5,500 bases of DNA. It comes from CAZNXE01 sp964576465 (lineage in GTDB: Bacteria > Planctomycetota > Planctomycetia > Pirellulales > JAEUIK01). The DNA is taken from NCBI GenBank assembly GCA_964576465.1, contig CAZNXE010000366.1, positions 1-5,500 on the forward strand, given 5' to 3'. Of the stretch, positions 1-5,500 are shown piece after piece (positions within the stretch are counted from its first letter, which is position 1; every line of letters begins with the position of its first letter). The position numbers and the translations under genes were made by a program. The notes under the pieces are model-generated. The model was given only the letters and a program-made list of their open reading frames with translations, made no database searches and was not told the origin of the DNA.

Positions 1-963
1 GAGCAACTTGCCGGGGAGCTGGATTGTCCCCACCGTGTATTTGATCTTGCTGCAACTACCGATCAAGTGGCAAGTCACCTTGAAGCGATCCACGCGGTCG
101 TTCACTGCGCCGGACCGTTCTCGAAAACATCGGTCCCCATGGTCGAGGCATGTCTAAGGGCCGGCGCTCACTACTTGGATATCACGGGCGAAATCGACGT
201 GATTGAAACGTGCGCCACTTATGACGAACGCGCGCGAGCCTCGGGAATCACAATCATGCCGGCGGTCGGGTTCGATGTGGTGCCAACCGACTGTCTCGCG
301 GCGTCGCTTGCCGCTGCACTGCCAACCGCGACCCGGCTTGAACTGGCCTTCGAGGCAATCTCCGAAGCAAGCCCCGGGACAGCCAAAACCATGATCGAAA
401 ACTTGCCCACCGGCGGTCGTGCGCGTATCGACGGAAAGATCACCCCGGTTCCCAATGCCTGGAAAACGATGCGGGTGCCATTTCGCAAAGGGCCCCGCTT
501 GGCAATGACCATTCCCTGGGGCGACGTGGCGAGTGCCTTTTATTCGACCGGCATTCCGAATATCGAAACCTACATGGTCGTGCCACGGATGCAGATCTTC
601 GCCGCGCGCAGAATGGGTTGGATGTTTCGCTTCGCGGGCATCGGGGGTGTGCAGCGACTTCTGCGGTGGTGGATTGAAGTGACCAAACATGGCCCCGATG
701 AGGCGATGAGAAAACGCGGAGGCAGTTCGATTTGGGGCCGTGTGAGCGACGACGCAGGTCGCAGCGTTGAGGGCACCTTGGAAACCACCGAAGGCTACAC
801 CCTTACGGTTGACACGGCTTTGGCAGCCGTCGAACGTACACTCGCCGGCGACACAAAACCGGGGTTCGCCACCCCCTCAATGGCGTTCGGCAAAGACTTT
901 ATCCTTAGCGTGCCCGGCACCGACATGCAATTGAACACCAACAGCACAGCGACGCCCGCGTGA
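1..963 (+). CDS. Saccharopine dehydrogenase-like oxidoreductase, 3' part (5' end outside window)
   Basis: The frame is open from base 1 to the TGA at 961-963, giving 320 residues. The GTG at 67 is internal, because family-like sequence already precedes it. Visible family signatures, numbered on the fragment: HAVVHCAGPF (31-40, end of the Rossmann NAD(P)-binding part), HYLDITGE (57-64), GFDVVPTDC (90-98), and near the C-terminus GYTLTVDTALAAVERTLAGD followed by KPGFATPSMAFGKDF. This pattern is that of the saccharopine dehydrogenase-like / trans-acting enoyl reductase family, usually about 350-400 residues long, so roughly the first 50-70 residues with the glycine-rich nucleotide loop are probably missing. 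The family is cytoplasmic and NAD(P)-dependent. Most members have no proven substrate, and true lysine-pathway activity should not be assumed. The downstream gene follows closely on the same strand. Confidence 0.88.
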   Translation, partial: EQLAGELDCPHRVFDLAATTDQVASHLEAIHAVVHCAGPFSKTSVPMVEACLRAGAHYLDITGEIDVIETCATYDERARASGITIMPAVGFDVVPTDCLAASLAAALPTATRLELAFEAISEASPGTAKTMIENLPTGGRARIDGKITPVPNAWKTMRVPFRKGPRLAMTIPWGDVASAFYSTGIPNIETYMVVPRMQIFAARRMGWMFRFAGIGGVQRLLRWWIEVTKHGPDEAMRKRGGSSIWGRVSDDAGRSVEGTLETTEGYTLTVDTALAAVERTLAGDTKPGFATPSMAFGKDFILSVPGTDMQLNTNSTATPA

Positions 964-994
964 TTCCAAGAGCGTTCGCTTTGAAGATAACCAC

Positions 995-998
995 GGAG
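995..998 (+). promoter_or_regulatory. Ribosome binding site deciding the start of the BNR protein
   Basis: GGAG lies 6 nt before the ATG at 1005. This site, plus the signal peptide that begins right after that ATG, favours 1005 over the in-frame GTG at 960, which overlaps the TGA of the upstream gene. The GTG start would put 15 extra residues before the signal peptide. Confidence 0.7.
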
Positions 999-1004
999 AG
1001 CATC

Positions 1005-2195
1005 ATGCAGTCTCGGTCTTACTTATTCCGCGTCACACTTGCAGCGCTAGTCATCTCCATGGTCTCGCAGGCAGCCTCGGCCGATGAACCATTCTATGCC
1101 GAGAGAATGGTTTTTCCGCTGAACGCAAAGCACAACCACGCCCCGGGCATCGTGGAATGTCCCAGTGGTGACTTCCTTGTTTCGTGGTATCGCGGATCGG
1201 GCGAGCGGACGGCAGACGACGTGCAGGTGTTGGGGGCACGCCTTCGCACCGGGGATGATGCCTACAGTGAACCGTTCATCATGGCCGACCATCCCGGCTT
1301 TCCCGACTGCAACACGTGCATGATGATCGACGATCAAGACCGCCTGTGGGTGTTTTGGCCTCTGGTTATCGCCAACAGTTGGGAGTCGTGCCTTACGTGC
1401 TATCGCATCTCGAGCGACTACGAAAGTGACGGACCGCCGAACTGGGACTGGCAAGGCGTTATCCCACTGGTGCCGCTCGACTTTAAGAACAAGATGCTCA
1501 CCGGGCTCGACGAGCGCATGAAGGCCACCAAGAAACTTTCGCCGCGCGCGAAACTGTTCGCCGCCTACGTTCGCAAGCAAGTGGAAGACAAACTCTCCAC
1601 ACGGCTCGGATGGCAGCCGCGATGCAAGCCGACGGTGTTGCCGAGCGGGCGAATTCTGTTGCCGCTGTACACCGACACCTATTCTGTATCGCTAATGGCC
1701 ATTAGCGACGACGACGGTCAAACCTGGTCCGCCAGCGAACCGCTGGTGGGGTTCGGCAACATTCAGCCCGTGGTGTTGCGACGTGACGACGGCACGCTCG
1801 TGGCCTACATGCGAGAGAATGGCCCGCTGAACAAAATCCGCGTCTGCGAGTCGACCGATGACGGAGTGCATTGGGGGCCCGTCGGCACGATCGACATCAT
1901 CAATCCCGGCTCGGGATTGGACGCGGTACGATTGGCCAACGGACATTGGGCGTTGGTCTACAACGATACTTTTAGCAACCGCGATAGCCTTGCCGTATCG
2001 ATCTCTGATGACGAGGGGAAGACCTGGAAATGGACCCGACACTTGGAGCAACAGCCCAAGGGCCGATACCACTATCCGGCGATCATCCAATCGCGCGACG
2101 GAAACATGCACTGCGTCTATACCTACTCGGTCGAAGACGGCAAGACGATGAAGCATGCCGCATTCGACGAAGCATGGATACAAGCTGGCGACTGA
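1005..2195 (+). CDS. Exported BNR_2 / sialidase-like beta-propeller protein
   Basis: This gene encodes 396 residues. Residues 1-26 form a Sec signal peptide: R4 and R9, a hydrophobic core from L11-area to V20, and an AxA site at A24-S25-A26 before D27. The rest resembles the BNR_2 (sialidase superfamily) propeller: HAPGIVECPSGDFLVSW (45-61), KPTVLPSGRILLP (208-220) and QPVVLRRDDGTLVAYMR (254-270). Three Asp-boxes of the S-x-D-x-G-x-T-W type are visible at S234-W241, S283-W290 (H289 in place of T) and S334-W341. A helical, lysine/arginine-rich insert spans about 160-200. The F/Y-R-I-P motif of classical sialidases is absent and I cannot assign a catalytic Tyr/Glu/Asp set, so sialidase activity is not shown. 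A role in binding or cleaving glycans outside the cytoplasm is inference. It lies 41 nt after the oxidoreductase gene, probably in one transcript. Unusual features are two CxxC pairs, C102/C105 and C129/C132. Confidence 0.9.
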   Translation: MQSRSYLFRVTLAALVISMVSQAASADEPFYAERMVFPLNAKHNHAPGIVECPSGDFLVSWYRGSGERTADDVQVLGARLRTGDDAYSEPFIMADHPGFPDCNTCMMIDDQDRLWVFWPLVIANSWESCLTCYRISSDYESDGPPNWDWQGVIPLVPLDFKNKMLTGLDERMKATKKLSPRAKLFAAYVRKQVEDKLSTRLGWQPRCKPTVLPSGRILLPLYTDTYSVSLMAISDDDGQTWSASEPLVGFGNIQPVVLRRDDGTLVAYMRENGPLNKIRVCESTDDGVHWGPVGTIDIINPGSGLDAVRLANGHWALVYNDTFSNRDSLAVSISDDEGKTWKWTRHLEQQPKGRYHYPAIIQSRDGNMHCVYTYSVEDGKTMKHAAFDEAWIQAGD

Positions 2196-2199
2196 CTCT

Positions 2200-2326
2200 T
2201 AAGACGAGCGGTGAATGAGAATATCCCAACCCGAAGCGTGAGCGAGGGACCAACCGGTAATACACTGGGTTCCCTCGCTTACGCGTCGGGTTGGGATTGG
2301 ATACGTTCTTATCTGCCGCACGCCTA
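2200..2326 (+). mobile_element. MITE-like palindromic element, copy 1
   Basis: This is a 127-bp non-coding element that matches the reverse complement of 5344-5469 with about 8 differences (near 94% identity by eye). It is almost entirely an inverted repeat. The two ends are related (GACGAGCGGTGAATGAGAA at the left, GTTCTTATCTGCCGCACGCC read inverted at the right). Inside them lie 26-nt arms at 2224-2249 and 2271-2296, then a unique centre of about 21 nt. TA dinucleotides stand at both edges (2200-2201 and 2325-2326), as expected for a TA target duplication of the IS630/Tc1-mariner type. No protein is encoded, so movement would need a transposase in trans. It starts 4 nt after the stop codon of the BNR gene (TGA 2193-2195). 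Alternative: a REP/BIME-like repeat spread by a RAYT-type enzyme. Confidence 0.75.
2224..2296. terminator. Large hairpin, possible bidirectional terminator between convergent genes
   Basis: The arms 2224-2249 and 2271-2296 are complementary at 24 of 26 positions, with a 21-nt loop. One mismatch becomes a G-U pair in the plus-strand RNA. It lies between the convergent ends of the BNR gene (+) and the small membrane protein gene (-). There is no clear run of T after the stem on either strand, so it is not a textbook intrinsic terminator. A role in 3' end formation or mRNA protection is inferred from the position and stem strength. Confidence 0.45.
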
Positions 2327-2383
2327 ATGCGTGTTTTGAGTAACAGGAACGCCAGCTAGATGGAGATTGGGCCAGCCAGAGGG

Positions 2384-2629
2384 CTACTCGATCTCGTCAT
2401 CTCGCGTGGGCTCAATCTGCAGGTTGCGGATGCCGAGACTCAGTACCAGTACCACGAGATCGACGGCCCACAGGCCACCCACGGCGATGGCCACATAGTC
2501 GACCGCACGCGCACCCGCCTCGTCTCCCATGGCGTCAAGTAGACGCGCGATTCCCCAGGCTACCAGCGCGGCTGGCGGCAGAAAGATGGCCGCCATAACC
2601 AGCACATTCAGTATGTTTCTCGATATCAC
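2384..2629 (-). CDS. Small two-helix membrane protein, function unknown
   Basis: This gene encodes 81 residues, read from a GTG at 2629-2627 to a TAG at 2386-2384. On the minus strand GAGG (plus-strand CCTC at 2636-2639) lies 6 nt before the GTG, and a promoter-like sequence lies just upstream, which together support a real gene and this start. The protein has two hydrophobic segments, about residues 6-31 (with a P18-P19 kink) and 44-67. They are joined by a charged loop, D32-D44, with MGDEAGARAVD. The tail is short and acidic, ending in TRDDEIE. I do not recognise the family. The shape suits a small inner-membrane protein. It converges on the BNR gene and diverges from the hydrolase gene. 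An ATG at residue 12 is a less likely start because it would cut the first helix. Confidence 0.72.
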   Translation of the reverse strand: MISRNILNVLVMAAIFLPPAALVAWGIARLLDAMGDEAGARAVDYVAIAVGGLWAVDLVVLVLSLGIRNLQIEPTRDDEIE

Positions 2630-2663
2630 CAGAGGCCTCGTTAAGGTTTGCCTGCCTTACCCA

Positions 2664-2691
2664 ATTGTGCGGCCACCGCGGGGCGTGTCAA
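2664..2691 (-). promoter_or_regulatory. Sigma70-type promoter for the small membrane protein gene
   Basis: Read on the minus strand: a perfect TTGACA -35 box (plus-strand TGTCAA at 2686-2691), a 16-bp spacer, and CACAAT as -10 (plus-strand ATTGTG at 2664-2669, 4 of 6 matches to TATAAT). The start of transcription would fall near 2657, leaving a leader of about 28 nt before the GTG at 2629. Confidence 0.5.
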
Positions 2692-2707
2692 TGGTCGAAC
2701 CCCAATC

Positions 2708-2718
2708 GCGAGACTCGC
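2708..2718. other. Short palindrome between the two divergent -35 boxes (candidate operator)
   Basis: GCGAG-A-CTCGC is an 11-bp perfect inverted repeat around one central base. It sits in the 34-bp gap between the two -35 boxes at 2691 and 2726, where a shared regulator could affect both genes. It is short and GC-rich and may be chance. Confidence 0.2.
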
Positions 2719-2725
2719 AAAAACG

Positions 2726-2753
2726 TTGACAGACGAAAACTGCGTGCGACAAT
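2726..2753 (+). promoter_or_regulatory. Sigma70-type promoter for the large hydrolase gene
   Basis: A perfect TTGACA (2726-2731), a 16-bp spacer, then GACAAT (2748-2753, 4 of 6 matches to TATAAT). The layout is the same as that of the minus-strand promoter at 2664-2691. Transcription would begin near 2760, giving a leader of about 225 nt. Confidence 0.5.
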
Positions 2754-2985
2754 AAGGTTTGGAACAGAAACAAGTTGCATCGCTTGCGACGATTGCGGGC
2801 GCGGAGAGATCATTCGCATCTTCCGTGTATTCTGGTGCTGCCGAGCTTCTTTCGTTCGGAAAGTAACCACCGGCGATTTCGCGACTCGGAAATCGCGCCG
2901 GGCAGCGAATTCAGCTCGGAGAATGGGCTCCGAGGTGTGGACCGCGATGCGATGCGGCGGCGCAGTGAATCAGGAGCCCCAGGCG
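2754..2985 (+). other. Long untranslated leader of the hydrolase gene
   Basis: About 230 nt between the predicted promoter and the chosen ATG. The frame of the downstream gene happens to stay open back to 2665, but the translation of this stretch is rich in Cys, Arg and Ser, has no domain look, and would precede a signal peptide, so it is probably non-coding. It holds one clean stem, 2873-2880 with 2889-2896 (GCGATTTC / GAAATCGC, 8-nt loop). No known riboswitch class is recognised. Confidence 0.45.
2972..2976 (+). promoter_or_regulatory. Ribosome binding site deciding the start of the hydrolase gene
   Basis: AGGAG ends 9 nt before the ATG at 2986. Alternative in-frame ATGs are weaker: 2923 has GGAG only 1 nt away, 2947 has no good site, and 3019 would shorten the signal peptide to a start at M12. 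Confidence 0.6.
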
Positions 2986-5346
2986 ATGGCCATTCCGACT
3001 CCCCTCGGCTACCGATTCATGTTCGCGACGGCATTGCTCGCGCTGACGTTTAGCGCGCATTTGGCGGTCTCCGCGGAAATTATTCTTCGTGACGGGCGCG
3101 TGCTGGACGGCGCCGTGGGCACGATCGCCGGTTTGGCCGACGATCCCCGCAAAGCCCCTCCTGCCGACGGGGCGCCGAGGCCGCGGTTAATCACCATGGT
3201 CGACGACAACCTGCGCCGCACGTTCGTCCCCAAGCGTCAGATTCTGGAGGTTCGCGAAGGTGGTGCCGGCAAGGTGCTGGAAAGGTTCCGTGTTTATCAG
3301 AAGGTGCCTCGCAACGGCCATCGCATCGGCAACGTGGGGTTCATTCTCGATATCGGACAGTTCGACAAGTTCGGGCGCCGCGTGTTTCGCATGGGCTCTT
3401 CAAAGGGGCAACTGAATGTCATTCAAGGCATCACCGAAGTTACTCCCACCTGGACCAAGGTCGAAGGCTTGTCGCACATTTGGGACATGCGAATTGCTAC
3501 AAGTTCGATCCCACGCGAGACGCTCGACGCCGTGTTGTCGCGCCAACTCGATCCGAAGAATGTCGAACATCGCTTGAAACTCGCCCGGCTTTACATCCAA
3601 AGCGAACGCTATTCCGACGCTCGAGCAGCGTTGGAAGAAATCGTGAAAGACTTTCCCGATCTTAAATCGCAGATTCAACCCGTGGTGATTGATCTGAAGC
3701 AGATGAACGCCCGTCGCGGGTTGCGAGAGATTGCCTTGCGTCGCGAAGCGGGCCAGCATCAATTGGTCCAGCAGTTGCTCGAAAAGTTTCCCTCGGAGAA
3801 CATCGCCGGCGAGATCTTGCAAGAGGTCCGCGAGTTGCGCGATGGCTATCGTGAGGAATTCGACCTGGGGCAGCGGTTATTGAGTCTTTTAGACGAACAT
3901 CTGGCGGAAGTGGGCAACGACGATCTCACGGCACGCGTACAACCCATTCGCGATGAGATCTTCGCCGAACTAAACAACGAGACGCTTGGGCGACTGAGGG
4001 CCTATCGACAATTCGCAAGCGACCCGCAAATGCTGCCCACCGAGAAGTTGGCGTTGGCCATCAGCGGCTGGCTTGCCGGCAGCAACGATGCCAATGACAA
4101 CCTTCCCACGGCACTGTCGATGGTTCGGATTCGCGATCTGCTGGTCAACTATTTCAACGAGCCAACGAAGATTAAACGCGATGTGTTGGTGGAAGAAATC
4201 ATGACCCAGGAAGGGGCGGTTCCAGAGACCGTGGCCACGTTGATCGCGCATATGAAGCCCCCCTACCCTGCTCCCACGGCCGATTCCGATGAGCCGGGGC
4301 TGTTCAAGATGAGCGTGCCCGGCGTGGACCCCGACCCCGAGTTCAGCTACTACATTCAATTGCCGCCGGAATACGATCCTTACAAGCGATATCCGATCGT
4401 CGTAACGCTGCATGGCGGAAGCACGACCGCGCTACAGCAAATCGACTGGTGGGCGGGAGTTCGCAATGCCAAGGGGATGCGCCTTGGTCATGCCACGCGG
4501 CACGGGTATATCGTTGTCGCGCCTCAGTGGGGGCGGCAAGGTCAGAACAAGTATCAATACTCAGCACGTACGCACGCCCTGGTGCTTCACTGTTTGCGAG
4601 ACGCTTGCCGGCGTTTTGCCGTCGACACCGATCGCGTGTTCCTTTCCGGGCACTCGATGGGGGGCGATGCGGCCTGGGATTTGGGGCTCGCGCATCCCGA
4701 CTTGTGGGCCGGCGTGATTCCCATTGTTGCCATCTCGGATAAGTATTGCACGCACTATTGGCCCAACGCCGAGCACGTGCCCTTCTACCTTGTCGGAGGC
4801 GAGCTAGACGGTGGCAAGTCGATCCACAATGCCCGCGACTTGGATCGTTATATGAAACGCGGTTTCGACGTGACCATGGTCGAATATCGCGGTCGGGGAC
4901 ACGAGCATTTCTCCGACGAAATTCTTCGCATCTTCGATTGGATGGGCCGCAAACAACGCGACTTTTTCCCGCGCGAATTCACCTGCAACACCATGCGGCC
5001 ATGGGACAACTACTTCTGGTGGGTCGAAATAAACGGTTTTCCCGAAAAGGTCATCGTCGACCCGAAGAACTGGCCTGTTCCACGAGGCACCCGTCCGATG
5101 CGAGTCGAGGGGCGAATCAGCGGTCGCAAGTCGGTTCATCTAAAAACCGGCGGCGATCATCTTTCGGTGTGGCTGTCGCCGCAGTTGGTCGACTTCACTC
5201 AACGCGTGAAGTTAACGGTCAACGGACGGCGAGTCCCGCTTGACGACGCATACATCCGACCCAAGGTGGCTGTCATTCTCGATGACGTACGCACCCGGGG
5301 CGACCGCCAACACCCGTTTTGGGCTAAGATCGAAGTCGGTCAATAG
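2986..5346 (+). CDS. Exported multidomain alpha/beta-hydrolase (esterase/peptidase-like) with TPR-like region
   Basis: This gene encodes 786 residues. Residues 1-30 are a signal peptide (R10, hydrophobic core 11-28, cleavage after V28-S29-A30). Next is a beta-rich module beginning EIILRDGRVLDG (31-42), of a kind seen at the start of planctomycete exported proteins. Residues about 189-226 (DPKNVEHRLKLARLYIQ...DFPDL) look like one TPR, followed by a mostly helical region to about 420. A proline-rich linker (about 423-435) leads to an alpha/beta-hydrolase of the PHB-depolymerase/feruloyl-esterase/prolyl-oligopeptidase type: HGG oxyanion motif at 476-478, nucleophile elbow GHSMGG at 555-560 with S557, and likely acid D608 (GGELDG) and base H639 (GRGHEHF; H641 less likely). 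A C-terminal beta domain of about 120 residues, starting near RPWDNYFWWVEINGF, completes it. All three catalytic residues seem present, so it is probably active. The substrate is unknown. The TAG stop overlaps the edge of the downstream repeat element. Confidence 0.92.
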   Translation: MAIPTPLGYRFMFATALLALTFSAHLAVSAEIILRDGRVLDGAVGTIAGLADDPRKAPPADGAPRPRLITMVDDNLRRTFVPKRQILEVREGGAGKVLERFRVYQKVPRNGHRIGNVGFILDIGQFDKFGRRVFRMGSSKGQLNVIQGITEVTPTWTKVEGLSHIWDMRIATSSIPRETLDAVLSRQLDPKNVEHRLKLARLYIQSERYSDARAALEEIVKDFPDLKSQIQPVVIDLKQMNARRGLREIALRREAGQHQLVQQLLEKFPSENIAGEILQEVRELRDGYREEFDLGQRLLSLLDEHLAEVGNDDLTARVQPIRDEIFAELNNETLGRLRAYRQFASDPQMLPTEKLALAISGWLAGSNDANDNLPTALSMVRIRDLLVNYFNEPTKIKRDVLVEEIMTQEGAVPETVATLIAHMKPPYPAPTADSDEPGLFKMSVPGVDPDPEFSYYIQLPPEYDPYKRYPIVVTLHGGSTTALQQIDWWAGVRNAKGMRLGHATRHGYIVVAPQWGRQGQNKYQYSARTHALVLHCLRDACRRFAVDTDRVFLSGHSMGGDAAWDLGLAHPDLWAGVIPIVAISDKYCTHYWPNAEHVPFYLVGGELDGGKSIHNARDLDRYMKRGFDVTMVEYRGRGHEHFSDEILRIFDWMGRKQRDFFPREFTCNTMRPWDNYFWWVEINGFPEKVIVDPKNWPVPRGTRPMRVEGRISGRKSVHLKTGGDHLSVWLSPQLVDFTQRVKLTVNGRRVPLDDAYIRPKVAVILDDVRTRGDRQHPFWAKIEVGQ

Positions 5347-5469
5347 GGCGTGCGGCAGATAAGAACGTACCAATCACAACCCGACGCGTAAGCGAGGGAA
5401 CGCAGTGTATTCCCGGTTGGTCCCTCGCTCACGCGTCGGGTTGGGATATTCTCATTCGCCGCTCGCCTA
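5344..5469 (-). mobile_element. MITE-like palindromic element, copy 2 (inverted relative to copy 1)
   Basis: This 126-bp copy reads as the reverse complement of 2200-2326, with TA at both edges (5344-5345 and 5468-5469). Its ends as read inward are TAGGGCGTGCGGCAGATAAG and TAGGCGAGCGGCGAATGAG, which are related terminal inverted repeats. The inner arms are at 5374-5399 and 5421-5446. The left-hand TA is also the first two bases of the TAG stop codon of the hydrolase gene, so the element begins inside the stop codon. It has no coding capacity. The IS630/mariner link rests only on the TA edges and the inverted ends. Confidence 0.75.
5374..5446 (+). terminator. Large hairpin after the hydrolase gene, possible terminator
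   Basis: Arms of 26 nt (5374-5399 and 5421-5446) pair at 24 positions around a 21-nt loop, starting 27 nt after the TAG. In the outer flank, GATATTCTCATTC follows the stem and has only scattered T, not a T tract. Termination or protection of the 3' end is inferred. Confidence 0.4.
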
Positions 5470-5497
5470 GAATCCGCTTCATTGCTCCGTGGATTCT
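5469..5497. repeat. Weak inverted repeat at the window's right edge
   Basis: AGAATCC (5469-5475) and GGATTCT (5491-5497) are perfectly complementary. Two more inner pairs are possible, one of them G-U, leaving an 11-nt loop. It begins at the edge of the repeat element and is not present beside copy 1. It may be a terminator stem of a following gene on the minus strand or chance. Confidence 0.25.
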
Positions 5498-5500
5498 TCG

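Noticed and set aside
154..690. 178-codon open frame on the minus strand inside the oxidoreductase gene
   Set aside because: The opposite-strand translation is rich in His, Arg, Gly and Pro with no domain pattern, while the plus strand encodes recognisable family motifs over the same bases.
960..1004. GTG at 960 overlapping the upstream TGA as the start of the BNR gene
   Set aside because: The ATG at 1005 has a well-placed GGAG and begins directly at a typical signal peptide.
1047..1580. 177-codon minus-strand open frame inside the BNR gene
   Set aside because: It is an antisense shadow of a well-supported coding frame. No ribosome site or recognisable domain was seen.
2200..2326. Possible CRISPR repeat or array unit
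   Set aside because: There are only two copies, 3 kb apart and in opposite orientation, with no regular spacers and no cas genes. A palindromic transposable or REP-like element fits better.
2665..2985. N-terminal extension of the large hydrolase starting before 2986
   Set aside because: The frame is open, but the translated stretch would block the clear signal peptide, lacks a good ribosome site at its ATGs, and overlaps the predicted promoter.
5440..5500. Start of a minus-strand gene at the ATG read from 5482 downward
   Set aside because: The GGAG is only 2 nt from the ATG and the frame soon runs into the repeat element and ends at a TGA there, so it is not a credible gene.

Overview
The window looks like chromosomal DNA from a planctomycete, probably of the Pirellulales type. 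It is moderately GC-rich. It encodes secreted proteins of a planctomycete style: a BNR/Asp-box protein, and a large exported protein that joins a short N-terminal beta module, a TPR-like helical region and an alpha/beta-hydrolase. It also carries palindromic intergenic repeats built on a CCCGACGCGT / GCGAGGGA core. The lineage is inferred from protein style and repeats, not from a marker gene.

Layout. Positions 1-963 (+) hold the 3' part of a saccharopine-dehydrogenase-like oxidoreductase. After a 41-nt gap, on the same strand and probably in the same transcript, comes an exported BNR_2/sialidase-like beta-propeller protein (1005-2195). A 127-bp palindromic MITE-like element (2200-2326) starts five bases after its stop codon. 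A small two-helix membrane protein lies on the minus strand (2384-2629). It is transcribed divergently from a 786-residue exported esterase/peptidase-like protein (2986-5346, +). Two promoter-like sequences with matching architecture (TTGACA, 16 bp, [C/G]ACAAT) sit back to back between them. A second copy of the element (5344-5469), about 94% identical and inverted relative to the first, begins inside the stop codon of the large gene. The last 31 bases hold only a weak inverted repeat.

How the parts may work together. The BNR protein and the hydrolase both have clear signal peptides, which suggests work on polymers or glycans outside the cytoplasm; no substrate can be read from the sequence. 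The two palindromic elements bracket the divergent gene pair. As RNA, each forms a hairpin with 26-nt arms at a gene end, so they could act as terminators or 3' stabilisers and insulate the unit. No complete known defence, CRISPR, phage or biosynthetic system is visible. The most unusual signal is the inverted pair of long-palindrome elements flanked by TA dinucleotides, including the insertion that coincides with a stop codon.
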